64,000 nucleotides of DNA from Achromobacter deleyi (lineage in GTDB: Bacteria > Pseudomonadota > Gammaproteobacteria > Burkholderiales > Burkholderiaceae_B), in NCBI RefSeq assembly GCF_902859705.1, contig NZ_CADIJO010000008.1, positions 124,001 through 188,000 on the forward strand. Reading direction: 5' to 3'. The translations under genes were made by a program, and so were the position numbers. Below, in pieces: positions 41,529-49,143 of this stretch (position 1 is the stretch's first letter; every line of letters begins with the position of its first letter). The notes beneath the pieces are model-generated. The model did no database searches, was not told the origin of the DNA, and was given only the letters and a program-made list of their open reading frames with translations.

Positions 41529-42482
41529 ATGCCCGACGCCCCCATCCTGCTGAAATCCCTGCGCAGCCACTTTCTGGGCGGCCACGACGTCGTGGCCAGC
41601 GGGCTGCCGGTGCTGCAAAAGAAAGTGGTGGGCAACGCCTCGGCGCGCGCCATCGACATGAACGGCCGCTACAGCGCCGGCCAGCTCTACGTGCAGGAAT
41701 ACCGGCTGGCGCAGCCCCGTCACCCCTACCCCGTGCTGCTGTGGCACGGCGGCGGCATGACGGGCGCCCAATGGGAAAGCACGCCCGACGGCCGCCAGGG
41801 CTGGCTCTGGCGCCTGCTGCAATCGGGCTACGACGTGTTCGTGGCCGATGCGCCCGAACGCGGCCGCGCATCGTGGGCCATGTCGCCGCAGGTCTACGAC
41901 ACCGCCCCCATCTTCCGTTCCAAGGAAGAGGCCTGGCAGTTGTTTCGCATCGGCCCGGCCGACGGCTACGCGCCCGCCGGCCAGGCGCGGCGCGCCTATC
42001 CGGGGCAGCAGTTTCCCGAAGACGCCTTCGATACCTTCGCCAAGCAATTCGTGCCGCGCTGGCTGAACCATGACGCGATGGCGCTGGACGCCTATCGCCT
42101 GCTGCTGGACCTGGCCGGCCCCTGCATCGTCATCGGCCACAGCCAGGGCGGCGGCTACGCCACGCAACTGGCGCGCGAATGCCCCGGCCCGATCCGCGCG
42201 GTGGTGGCGGTGGAACCCACCGGCACGCCCGCCACGGTCGACGGCCCCCTGCCCCCGCAGTTGCTGGTCTGGGGCGACCACTTCGCCGCCAACGACACCT
42301 GGCAGCGCTACCGCGCCCAGACAGACGCCTATTGGCACGCCCTGCAACGCGCGGGCAAGCGGGCCGACGTGCTGGACCTGCCCGCCGCCGGCATCGCCGG
42401 CAATTCGCATTTCTGCATGCTGGACCGCAACAGCGACCGCATCGCCGAACTGATCGTCGACTGGCTCAACGGCCTCGACTAA
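41529..42482 (+). CDS. alpha/beta hydrolase (secreted-esterase-like group)
   Basis: A 317-residue hydrolase. Landmarks are 'LLWHGGGMTGAQWESTPDGR' (oxyanion region with His-Gly-Gly-Gly), 'GYDVFVADAPERGRAS', the nucleophile in 'IVIGHSQGGGYA', the acid in 'LVWGDHFAAND' and the base in 'IAGNSHFCML'. This layout is typical of esterases that sit beside Bug receptors in Alcaligenaceae. Of two in-frame ATGs, the one at 41529 has GGAG at the right distance (6 bases), while that at 41523 touches it. The Bug gene follows after 19 bases. Probably hydrolyses an ester whose acid is taken up by the Bug protein. Confidence 0.88.
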   Translation: MPDAPILLKSLRSHFLGGHDVVASGLPVLQKKVVGNASARAIDMNGRYSAGQLYVQEYRLAQPRHPYPVLLWHGGGMTGAQWESTPDGRQGWLWRLLQSGYDVFVADAPERGRASWAMSPQVYDTAPIFRSKEEAWQLFRIGPADGYAPAGQARRAYPGQQFPEDAFDTFAKQFVPRWLNHDAMALDAYRLLLDLAGPCIVIGHSQGGGYATQLARECPGPIRAVVAVEPTGTPATVDGPLPPQLLVWGDHFAANDTWQRYRAQTDAYWHALQRAGKRADVLDLPAAGIAGNSHFCMLDRNSDRIAELIVDWLNGLD

Positions 42483-42501
42483 CCTTCGCCTGGAGACACT
42501 C

Positions 42502-43488
42502 ATGACATTGACGAAAACCACCTTGGCCGTGGCGCTCTTGACCGGCGCCTCGCTGCTGTCCGGCGCGGCCTCGGCCCAGCAGGCCGACTACCCCAACAAG
42601 CCCGTACGCCTGATCGTGCCGTTCGCTCCCGGCGGCACCGCCGACATCATCGGCCGCGTGTTCGCCGCGCAGCTGGGCACCGAACTGGGCGCCACCGTGG
42701 TGGTCGAGAACAAGGCCGGCGCAGGCGGCTCGATCGGCACGCGTTTTGTGGCCGATGCCGCGCCCGATGGCTACATCCTGCTGCTGGCCTCGTCCAGCAC
42801 CCACGGCACCAACCCCGCCGTCTACAAGAACCTGACGTACGACGCGGTAGAGGACTTCACCGCCATCACGCAGCTGGTCACCGTGCCGGGCGTGCTGAGC
42901 GTGACTAAGGACTTTCCGGCCGCCGACCTGAACGCGCTGATCGCGACGGCCAAGGCCAACCCGGACAAATACACCTACGCCTCGTCGGGCGCGGGCGGCC
43001 TGGGCAACCTGGCCATGGAACTGATGAAGTCGATGACGGGCGCCAAGCTCATGCACATCGCCTACCGCGGCGCGGGCCCGGCATTCACCGACGTGATCAG
43101 CGGCCAGGTCTCGATGATCTGGGAACCCGTGCCGGCCTCGCTGCCGTACATCAAGGGCGGCCAGATTCGCCCGATTGCCATTGCGGCCGACACGCGTTCG
43201 CCCGAACTGCCCGACACGCCGACCTTCAAGGAAGCCGGCCTGCCGCGCTATGAAGCCAATGCCTGGAATGGCCTGCTGGCCCCCAAGGGCCTGCCCGCCG
43301 ACGTGACGCAGAAGCTGCACGACGCATCGGTCAAGGCGCTGAACAATCCCGAGGTGAAGGCCAAGATGGCCAGCCTGGGCGGCACGGTGGTGGCCGGCAC
43401 GTCGGAAGCGTTCAAGAACGTGATCGCCAGCGACGTGAAGAAGTGGAAGAACGTGGCGGCCGACGCCAAGATCCAGCTGGATCAATAA
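42502..43488 (+). CDS. Bug-family tripartite tricarboxylate transporter receptor
   Basis: A 328-residue periplasmic receptor with a Sec-type signal peptide ending 'GAASAQ' (about residue 28). It then has the family loop 'YPNKPVRLIVPFAPGGTAD', 'FVADAAPDGYILLLASSS', 'HIAYRGAGPAFTDVISGQVSMIWEP' and 'SPELPDTPTFKEAGL'. It is the second gene of an operon with the alpha/beta hydrolase and is controlled, by position, by the divergent LysR at 41414. GGAG lies 6-7 bases before the ATG. No membrane components are linked. The ligand is unknown. Confidence 0.95.
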   Translation: MTLTKTTLAVALLTGASLLSGAASAQQADYPNKPVRLIVPFAPGGTADIIGRVFAAQLGTELGATVVVENKAGAGGSIGTRFVADAAPDGYILLLASSSTHGTNPAVYKNLTYDAVEDFTAITQLVTVPGVLSVTKDFPAADLNALIATAKANPDKYTYASSGAGGLGNLAMELMKSMTGAKLMHIAYRGAGPAFTDVISGQVSMIWEPVPASLPYIKGGQIRPIAIAADTRSPELPDTPTFKEAGLPRYEANAWNGLLAPKGLPADVTQKLHDASVKALNNPEVKAKMASLGGTVVAGTSEAFKNVIASDVKKWKNVAADAKIQLDQ

Positions 43489-43610
43489 TCCTCTGGCGCC
43501 CCTGGACCGGATCTGGGGCGGCGCCTGACCGCGCGGTGGGCCGTCAGGCAGACGCCATGCGATGAACGCACCTCAAGGGTGGGACACGCCGGCCCCCCCT
43601 TGGGGTGTTT

Positions 43611-44984
43611 TCATGTATTGGCTGGCGCCGCATCGCCGGGAAAAGTCACCACCAGCGCCACGCCGCGGCCATTCAGCCCCGGCGCGAAGGCCACCGTGGC
43701 GCCATGACGCGCCGCAATCTGCGCCACCAGCGACAGGCCGATGCCGCTGCCGCCGTCCCCCGCGCCCGCCCCCACGCCGCGATAGAAGCGATCGAACACC
43801 CGCACCCGTTCCCGCGGCGCGATGCCCGGGCCATCGTCGGCCACGCGCAGCCAGGCTCCGCCATCTTGCGCGGGACCGCAGGCCACCGCGATCTGGCCAT
43901 TTTCCGGGGTGTAGCGCAAGGCGTTGTCCAGCAGGTTGCGCACCAACATGCCCAGGCTGTCCATGCGCCCCCGCACCTCGCAGGCCTGTACATCCAGCTG
44001 AATGCGTTGGCGCTTGCGAGAGGCGGCCGATTCGCTGTCGCGCACCAGCAGCACCACCAGTTGGTCCAACGCCACGGCTTCCAGATCGGCGCCTTTTTCG
44101 CTGACCGCGTCCATCCGGGCCTGGTCCAGCAATTGCTCGGCCAGCCGCGCGGTGCGCTGTGCCACGGCGCGCAGCTTGACGCCGACTTCGGCCGCTGGCG
44201 TCCCCGCAATGCCCTGCAACAGCAGTTCGGTCTGGGCGCTGAGCGCGGCCAGAGGCGTACGCAGTTCATGCGCGGCGTCAGCCAGAAAGCGCCGTTCATG
44301 GTCCATGGCGGCTTGCAGACGCAACAACAAAGTATTGATGGATTGCACGTAGGGATGCAGCTCGCCGGGCAAGCCGTCCAGCGGCAAGGGCGCCAGGTCG
44401 AACGGCGCGCGTTGCTGGATCGCCTCGCCGGCCTGGTCCACCCGGGCAAAGGCCTGGCGCACCACGATCCAGATCGCCGCCGCCAATAGCAGGAACAACG
44501 CCGATACGATCAGCAGGCCTCGCTTGAAGGCGGCCACGGCCTCGGCCCGCAACACGCTGTCAGCGCGCGCCATTTGCACCTGTACCTGGCCGAAAGCATC
44601 GCTGAGCGTATACACGCGCAGGCCCTCTCCCTCTCCCTGGCCGTCACTGAAACCGTCCTCGAAGCCCGGATTCAGGGGCTGGGCCGGCGCCTCCGGGGAT
44701 CGCAGCACCAGGCGGCGCTCTTGCAGGGACCAGATCTGAACCAGGCTGCGATCTCCCCGGTACAGGCTGGAGGGAGGCAGCTCGAAGCGTTCATCGGTCA
44801 TTTCGGCCAAGAGATTGCGCCGCAGCGACAGGATGGTCTGGTTGGCGCTGTCCATCAAGGCCTGGTCGCGTATGCCGGTGCGCGCCTCGTTCATGGCGTG
44901 CTGCTGGCAAAAGAACACGGCCGCCCACGTCAGCAGCAGCGTCAGCAACAAGGTGATGGTCAGACGTCGACGCAGGGTCTTCAT
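43611..44984 (-). CDS. sensor histidine kinase (PmrB/QseC type)
   Basis: A 457-residue two-helix sensor kinase. Helix 1 is at about 8-28 and helix 2 at 156-176, with a periplasmic sensor part of some 125 residues that is rich in Gly/Glu near 110-122. The H-box 'FLADAAHELRTPLAAL' has His239. The N-box 'LLDNALRYTPENG' and the G-boxes 'DDGPGIAPRERVRVFDRF' and 'GSGIGLSLVAQIAARHG' are intact. The start ATG overlaps the stop of the response regulator gene by 4 bases (ATGA). The pair faces the MipA-family gene. Acidic periplasmic sensors of this type respond to cations or cationic peptides in relatives; the signal here is not known. Confidence 0.93.
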   Translation of the reverse strand: MKTLRRRLTITLLLTLLLTWAAVFFCQQHAMNEARTGIRDQALMDSANQTILSLRRNLLAEMTDERFELPPSSLYRGDRSLVQIWSLQERRLVLRSPEAPAQPLNPGFEDGFSDGQGEGEGLRVYTLSDAFGQVQVQMARADSVLRAEAVAAFKRGLLIVSALFLLLAAAIWIVVRQAFARVDQAGEAIQQRAPFDLAPLPLDGLPGELHPYVQSINTLLLRLQAAMDHERRFLADAAHELRTPLAALSAQTELLLQGIAGTPAAEVGVKLRAVAQRTARLAEQLLDQARMDAVSEKGADLEAVALDQLVVLLVRDSESAASRKRQRIQLDVQACEVRGRMDSLGMLVRNLLDNALRYTPENGQIAVACGPAQDGGAWLRVADDGPGIAPRERVRVFDRFYRGVGAGAGDGGSGIGLSLVAQIAARHGATVAFAPGLNGRGVALVVTFPGDAAPANT

Positions 44985-45649
44985 GGTGCGTCCGCCGTGG
45001 CGATGCGGTAGCCCAGGCCGTGCACGGTCGCCACCAGGTCGTCACCCAGTTTGCGCCGCAGTTGATGGATATACACCGCCACGGTATTGCTTTCGATGGT
45101 GCCGCTGCCGCCGTACACGGCGGATTCGAGCTGTTCGCGGCTGACGGTCTGGCCCGCCCGTTCCATCAGCGCCAGCAGGGTGCGGTATTCGCTGGCGCTC
45201 AGCACGACTTCGGCGCCCGCCTTGGTGACCACCCGCCGGGCCGGGTCCAGCAGCACATCGCGGCAACGCAGGGCCGACACCACCGAATTGCGGCTGCGCC
45301 GCACCACCGCACGCAACCGCGCCTGCAGTTCGTCGAGCTGGAACGGCTTGACGATGTAGTCGTCCGCGCCGGCATCCAGGCCCTGCACCCGCTCGGTCAG
45401 GCGGTCGCGGGCGGTGATGATGAGCACCGGCGTGGCGTCGTAGCGCGACCGCAGGTGCTTCAACACCGCCAGGCCGCTGCCCCCGGGCAAGCCCAGGTCC
45501 AGCAGCACCGCGCCGTAGCTGTGCTCGACCAGCGCCAGGCGCGCAGCCGGTACGTCGCGGACCCAGTCGACCCGCATACCCGACCCCGCCAGGCTGGCGC
45601 GCAAGGCGTCCCCCAGCATGGCGTCGTCTTCCACCAGCAAGACTTGCAC
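44981..45649 (-). CDS. OmpR-family response regulator
   Basis: A 222-residue response regulator. The receiver domain has the acidic pair 'LLVEDDAML', phospho-acceptor Asp51 in 'VLLDLGLPG', the Thr in 'LIITARD' and Lys in 'YIVKPF'. It is followed by a winged-helix OmpR/PhoB domain ('SASEYRTLLALMERAGQTVSREQL', 'VAVYIHQLRRKLGDDLVATVHGLGYRI'). Three GTG codons lie in frame near the start; I chose 45649 because GGAG lies 5 bases upstream. A direct repeat TTTAAA-N5-TTTAAA just upstream of this gene, facing mipA, fits an OmpR-type site. Confidence 0.93.
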   Translation of the reverse strand: MQVLLVEDDAMLGDALRASLAGSGMRVDWVRDVPAARLALVEHSYGAVLLDLGLPGGSGLAVLKHLRSRYDATPVLIITARDRLTERVQGLDAGADDYIVKPFQLDELQARLRAVVRRSRNSVVSALRCRDVLLDPARRVVTKAGAEVVLSASEYRTLLALMERAGQTVSREQLESAVYGGSGTIESNTVAVYIHQLRRKLGDDLVATVHGLGYRIATADAP

Positions 45650-45694
45650 GAACACTCCCTGACTATCCACGGTGCGGCATTGTGCCGCCCGGGA

Positions 45695-45711
45695 TTTAAA
45701 GAATTTTTAAA
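45695..45711. promoter_or_regulatory. direct repeat TTTAAA-GAATT-TTTAAA (candidate response-regulator box)
   Basis: Two identical 6-base half-sites 11 bases apart (one helical turn) lie between the response regulator and the mipA-like gene. PmrA/QseB-type regulators bind direct repeats of the same design (TTAA-type half-sites with 5-base spacers). The site would serve both autoregulation and control of the MipA-family protein. Confidence 0.6.
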
Positions 45712-45791
45712 AGCGCGCTTCGACAATGGGCGCCTTATCGCGTTGCGGCCGATGCCGCGCGCAAGGCCCACCAGAAAGGAAGATCCCCGCA

Positions 45792-46565
45792 ATGAAGCTG
45801 GCAATGTTAGCAAGAGGCGCCGCCACCGCCGCCGTCCTGGCCTGCGCCGCGGGCCAGGCCCAGGCCGATCAACCCGGCACCAATTTCATCGGCTTGGGCG
45901 TGGGATACGTCCCGGTTTATGAAGGCTCGCGCGACTACCGCGCCCTCCCCGTGCCGCTGATCAACTACCATTCCGGCAACTTCTTCATCTCGCCGCGCGC
46001 CGGCCTGCCCGCCATGGGCCTGCAGACCGACCTGGCGCCCGATTGGAAGGCCGGCGTCTTCCTGGGCATGGCGTTGGGCCGCGATGCCAGCGATGCCGAC
46101 CGCACCAAGGGGCTGGACGACATCGACTTCCACGCCACCTACGGCGGCTTCGTCGAATGGACGCCCGGCCCCTGGTCGCTCGGCGCGGCGTACCGCCAGG
46201 CGGCCCGCAGCGGCTACGGCGGCACGCTGGAACTGCGCGCCACCTATAACGCCTGGCAGGAAGGCGCCCACCGCGTCAACGTCGGCGCCAGCACGCAATG
46301 GGCCAGCCACGATGCCATGCAGACCTGGTTCGGCGTCACGTCCAGCCAGGCCGCACGCAGCCGCGAAGGCCTGTCGACCTATTCGCCGTCATCCGGCTTC
46401 AAGTCGGCGGCCGTGTTCGCCAACTGGTCGTATCGCATCAACCCCAGCTGGAGCACCATCACCACGGTCGGCGTGAACACGCTGCTGGGCGACGCGCGCG
46501 ACAGCCCCCTGACCGAGCGCCGCGCCAATGTGTTCGGCAGCGTCGGCGTGGTCTACGCGTTCTGA
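45792..46565 (+). CDS. MipA/OmpV-family outer-membrane protein
   Basis: A 257-residue beta-barrel protein of the MipA/OmpV family. The signal peptide ends 'QAQA' (about residue 25), then 'NFIGLGVGYVPVYEGSRDYRALPVPLINYH' (landmark Pro-Val-Tyr-Glu-Gly-Ser, the family signature), alternating strands and a C-terminal Phe ('GVVYAF'). MipA scaffolds murein synthases in E. coli, and relatives are linked to antibiotic response and to two-component control. AAAGGAAG lies about 9 bases before the ATG. It diverges from an OmpR/PmrB-like system across a matching box, so it is probably its direct target. Confidence 0.92.
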   Translation: MKLAMLARGAATAAVLACAAGQAQADQPGTNFIGLGVGYVPVYEGSRDYRALPVPLINYHSGNFFISPRAGLPAMGLQTDLAPDWKAGVFLGMALGRDASDADRTKGLDDIDFHATYGGFVEWTPGPWSLGAAYRQAARSGYGGTLELRATYNAWQEGAHRVNVGASTQWASHDAMQTWFGVTSSQAARSREGLSTYSPSSGFKSAAVFANWSYRINPSWSTITTVGVNTLLGDARDSPLTERRANVFGSVGVVYAF

Positions 46566-46592
46566 TCGATTGCGATCGCACCGGACCTCGCC

Positions 46593-47234
46593 ATGGTGGA
46601 TCTGACCCGAGCCGGCGCGCTGCGCCTGACCCTGCCGGATGCCCGCGTGCACGATGCGCTGGCCCCGGCGCTGGCGGCCTTCGCCGAACGGCATCCGGAC
46701 GTGCGCGTGCTGTGGGGCCAGGGCGGTGCCGAGACTGACGCGGCACGCGAGCGCTGCGATCTTTCCATCGGCCTGGAACCCCCGGCGGACCCCGCCCGGG
46801 TGGCGCATCGCCTGGGCGCCCTGCGTGCCCGCCTGTATGCCGCGCCCGGCTACCTGGCGCAGCGGCCGCCGCCCGAACATCCCATCGACCTGGCGCTGCA
46901 CGACTGCGTCGGCCTGCACGTCGGTCCGCAGCGCGGGCACGATAGCCGGCCGGCTCGCTGGCGGCTGTGGTCGGGATCGGAACGCGTGGTGGTCACGGTG
47001 CGTGAACGCTATGGCGTCGACACGCCCGCCATGGCAATGCAGCTGGCCGCGCGCGGCGTGGGCATCGCCGCGTTGCACGCCACCGGCACGGCGGCCCCGC
47101 TTGCCGCCGGGCTGGTGCCGGTGCTGCCGGGTTGGGAAATGGAACCGGTCACGCTGTACGCGCTGAGCGGCCCGCGGCGCCTGCCGGCGCGCGCCCGCGC
47201 GCTGGTCGACTGGCTGGCGCGGGCGCTGGCCTGA
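46593..47234 (+). CDS. LysR effector-binding domain without helix-turn-helix
   Basis: A 213-residue protein matching only the second half of a LysR regulator: it opens at 'GALRLTLPDARVHDALAPALAAF', exactly where the effector domain begins, and continues through 'RCDLSIGLEP', 'LHDCVGLHVG' and 'AARGVGIAALHAT' to a normal C-terminus. The 60-90 residues with the DNA-binding helices are absent, and the mipA-like gene ends 27 bases upstream in the same frame. No ribosome binding site is evident. Either the N-terminal half was lost by deletion (a remnant), or a free ligand-binding domain is made. Codon use is like that of intact genes, so decay, if real, is recent. Confidence 0.7.
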   Translation: MVDLTRAGALRLTLPDARVHDALAPALAAFAERHPDVRVLWGQGGAETDAARERCDLSIGLEPPADPARVAHRLGALRARLYAAPGYLAQRPPPEHPIDLALHDCVGLHVGPQRGHDSRPARWRLWSGSERVVVTVRERYGVDTPAMAMQLAARGVGIAALHATGTAAPLAAGLVPVLPGWEMEPVTLYALSGPRRLPARARALVDWLARALA

Positions 47235-47259
47235 AACACTATTCAGGTCGGCGGCGGGT

Positions 47260-48885
47260 TCAGGCGCCCAGCAACACCGGTTCGCCGTCCCGGCCCAACG
47301 CGGGCGCATCGGCATCGATCACCCGGCCGGCCTGCAGCTTGAACACCGCCACCGCTTCGCGCAGGCGTTGCGCCTGGGTTTCCAGCGACGCCGCGGAGGC
47401 GGCCGCCTGCTCGACCAGCGCCGCGTTCTGCTGCGTCACGCTGTCCATCTGCGACACGGCCTGATTCACCTGCTGGATGCCCTGCGACTGCTCTTCGGAC
47501 GCGCTGGAAATCTCGTTGATGATGTCCGTCACCCGGCGCACCGACGTCACGATTTCCTGCATGGTGGCGCCGGCGGCTTCCACCTGGTCCGAACCGATCG
47601 ACACCTTCTGCACCGAGTCGTCGATCAAGCCCTTGATTTCCTTGGCGGCCTGGCCGCTGCGCTGAGCCAGCGCGCGCACTTCGCTGGCCACCACCGCAAA
47701 GCCCTTGCCTTGCTCACCGGCGCGGGCGGCTTCCACCGCCGCGTTCAGCGCCAGGATGTTGGTCTGGAAGGCAATGCCGTCGATCACGCCGACGATGTCG
47801 GCGATGCGGTTGGAACTGTCGGCAATGGCGCGCATGGTGCCCACCACGTCGCCCACCGCCTGGCCGCCGCGGGTGGCCACGTCGGAAGCGGCCACGGCCA
47901 GTTGCGATGCGCTGCGCGAGCTGTCGGCGTTGTTCTTCACCGTGGACGACAGCTCGTCCATGCTGGCGGCGGTTTCCTCCAGCGAGGCGGCCTGCTGCTC
48001 GGTGCGCGACGACAGGTCGATGTTGCCCGCCGCGATCTCGCGCGAGCCGGTATGGATTTCCTCGACGCCCAGCCGCACGGCGGCCACGGTGCGCGCCAGG
48101 CTGTCCTGCATGCGCTTGACGGCGGCGTAGAGCACGCCGATTTCATTGTTGCCGCGTTGCTCGATGCGGTTGGTCAGGTCGCCGCTGGCGATGCGGTCGA
48201 ACAGGCGGCCGGCGTCGTGCAGCGGCCGGAACACCGAGCGCGCGAACACGGCGTACAGGCCGACAACCAGCACCGCCACCACGACCAGCAGGCCGATCAG
48301 GAACGCGATGGCGCCATTGATGCGCGTCGACGACTCGTTCGCCACGCGGCGTCCCACCTCGTCGGCAAAGTCGGAATACTTCTGGTTGGCCTGCGTGAAG
48401 GTGATGCCCAGCGGCGTCACCTTGTCCAGATTCAGCCGGCTGGCTTCCTGGGCATTGCCGGCGCGAATGGCCGCGATCATCGGCAAAATGGCATCGCGCT
48501 GGTACACGTCATAGGCGGCCAGGGCGGCCTCGAAGAGCGGCTTGCCCACCGGTGACGTCTCGGGCGTCTGGCGCGCGCTCTGCACCAGGTCGGCCGCGCG
48601 CTTGGTGTAGCCGTCCAGCCGCTGCATGCTGGCCAGGTTGTCGATGCGCTTGCCTTCCAGCAACGCACTCTGCGCCGCCAGCAGCACCAGGCGGGCGCGC
48701 AACAGTTCGGCGCCTGCGTCGTCCATGGCGTTGGATCGCACCAGGTTGGTGTCCAGCAGCACTTCGATGGAACTGCGGTTGGACGTCAACTGCTGATAGA
48801 CGGCAATGCCGGTCAGCAGGAAAAGCGCGAAAAAAACGCCAAGCGCGGTCGTCAGGACCGCGCGGATACTCAGATTCTTGAACAT
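47260..48885 (-). CDS. methyl-accepting chemotaxis protein
   Basis: A 541-residue chemoreceptor. It has helix 1 at about 8-28 ('[20 protein letters not shown]'), a four-helix-bundle Tar-like ligand domain (about 30-190), helix 2 ('[22 protein letters not shown]' region), HAMP, then the signalling domain with the hairpin tip '[37 protein letters not shown]' (landmark [10 protein letters not shown]). No C-terminal pentapeptide for CheR is visible. The ATG at 48885 matches the usual 'MFKNLSIR' start. It stands alone, downstream of the purL terminator; the ligand is unknown. Confidence 0.94.
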   Translation of the reverse strand: MFKNLSIRAVLTTALGVFFALFLLTGIAVYQQLTSNRSSIEVLLDTNLVRSNAMDDAGAELLRARLVLLAAQSALLEGKRIDNLASMQRLDGYTKRAADLVQSARQTPETSPVGKPLFEAALAAYDVYQRDAILPMIAAIRAGNAQEASRLNLDKVTPLGITFTQANQKYSDFADEVGRRVANESSTRINGAIAFLIGLLVVVAVLVVGLYAVFARSVFRPLHDAGRLFDRIASGDLTNRIEQRGNNEIGVLYAAVKRMQDSLARTVAAVRLGVEEIHTGSREIAAGNIDLSSRTEQQAASLEETAASMDELSSTVKNNADSSRSASQLAVAASDVATRGGQAVGDVVGTMRAIADSSNRIADIVGVIDGIAFQTNILALNAAVEAARAGEQGKGFAVVASEVRALAQRSGQAAKEIKGLIDDSVQKVSIGSDQVEAAGATMQEIVTSVRRVTDIINEISSASEEQSQGIQQVNQAVSQMDSVTQQNAALVEQAAASAASLETQAQRLREAVAVFKLQAGRVIDADAPALGRDGEPVLLGA

Positions 48886-49010
48886 GGGGGGGGCCTTTCC
48901 GGGTTTGCATGAGGCAGCCGCGACGGGCTGTCCCCCTGCTTTACGGCCCAATGCAATGAAAAGTTAAATATCTCATTGGGTTACATCGTGGTTTGCCCAG
49001 CAGGCGAAAA

Positions 49011-49040
49011 AAAACCTCACCAGAAACTGGTGAGGTTTTT
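49011..49040 (-). terminator. intrinsic terminator of purL
   Basis: A 9-base stem (CCTCACCAG/CTGGTGAGG, loop of 3) flanked by A-runs on the left and T-runs on the right. On the minus strand it ends purL with about ten U residues, and it separates purL from the chemoreceptor. The flanking T-run on the plus strand would also let it work in the other direction. Confidence 0.85.
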
Positions 49041-49049
49041 GTCGGCGGG

Positions 49050-49139
49050 AAAAGCCCCCCCGGCCGCCCGGCCGCCCGAAGGCCGGGGAGCCCCCTTGGG
49101 GGGCAGCAAGCGCGCAACGCGCGTGCGGCGTGGGGGCCT
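49050..49139. repeat. GC-rich block of short palindromes after purL
   Basis: Between the purL stop and its terminator lies a GC-only block made of nested short inverted repeats: CGGCCGCCCGGCCG, GCCCCCTTGGGGGGC and GCGCGCAACGCGCG, ending in a GGGGGCC tract. It codes for nothing plausible. Such CCCCCTTGGGGG modules resemble dispersed intergenic elements seen in related genomes; I could not test copy number. Confidence 0.45.
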
Positions 49140-49143
49140 TCTT

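Noticed and set aside
44602-44613. A GTATAC core within GCGTATACACGC
   Set aside because: It lies inside the sensor kinase coding sequence, far from any promoter, and lacks the flanking symmetry of the intergenic copies; a chance match.
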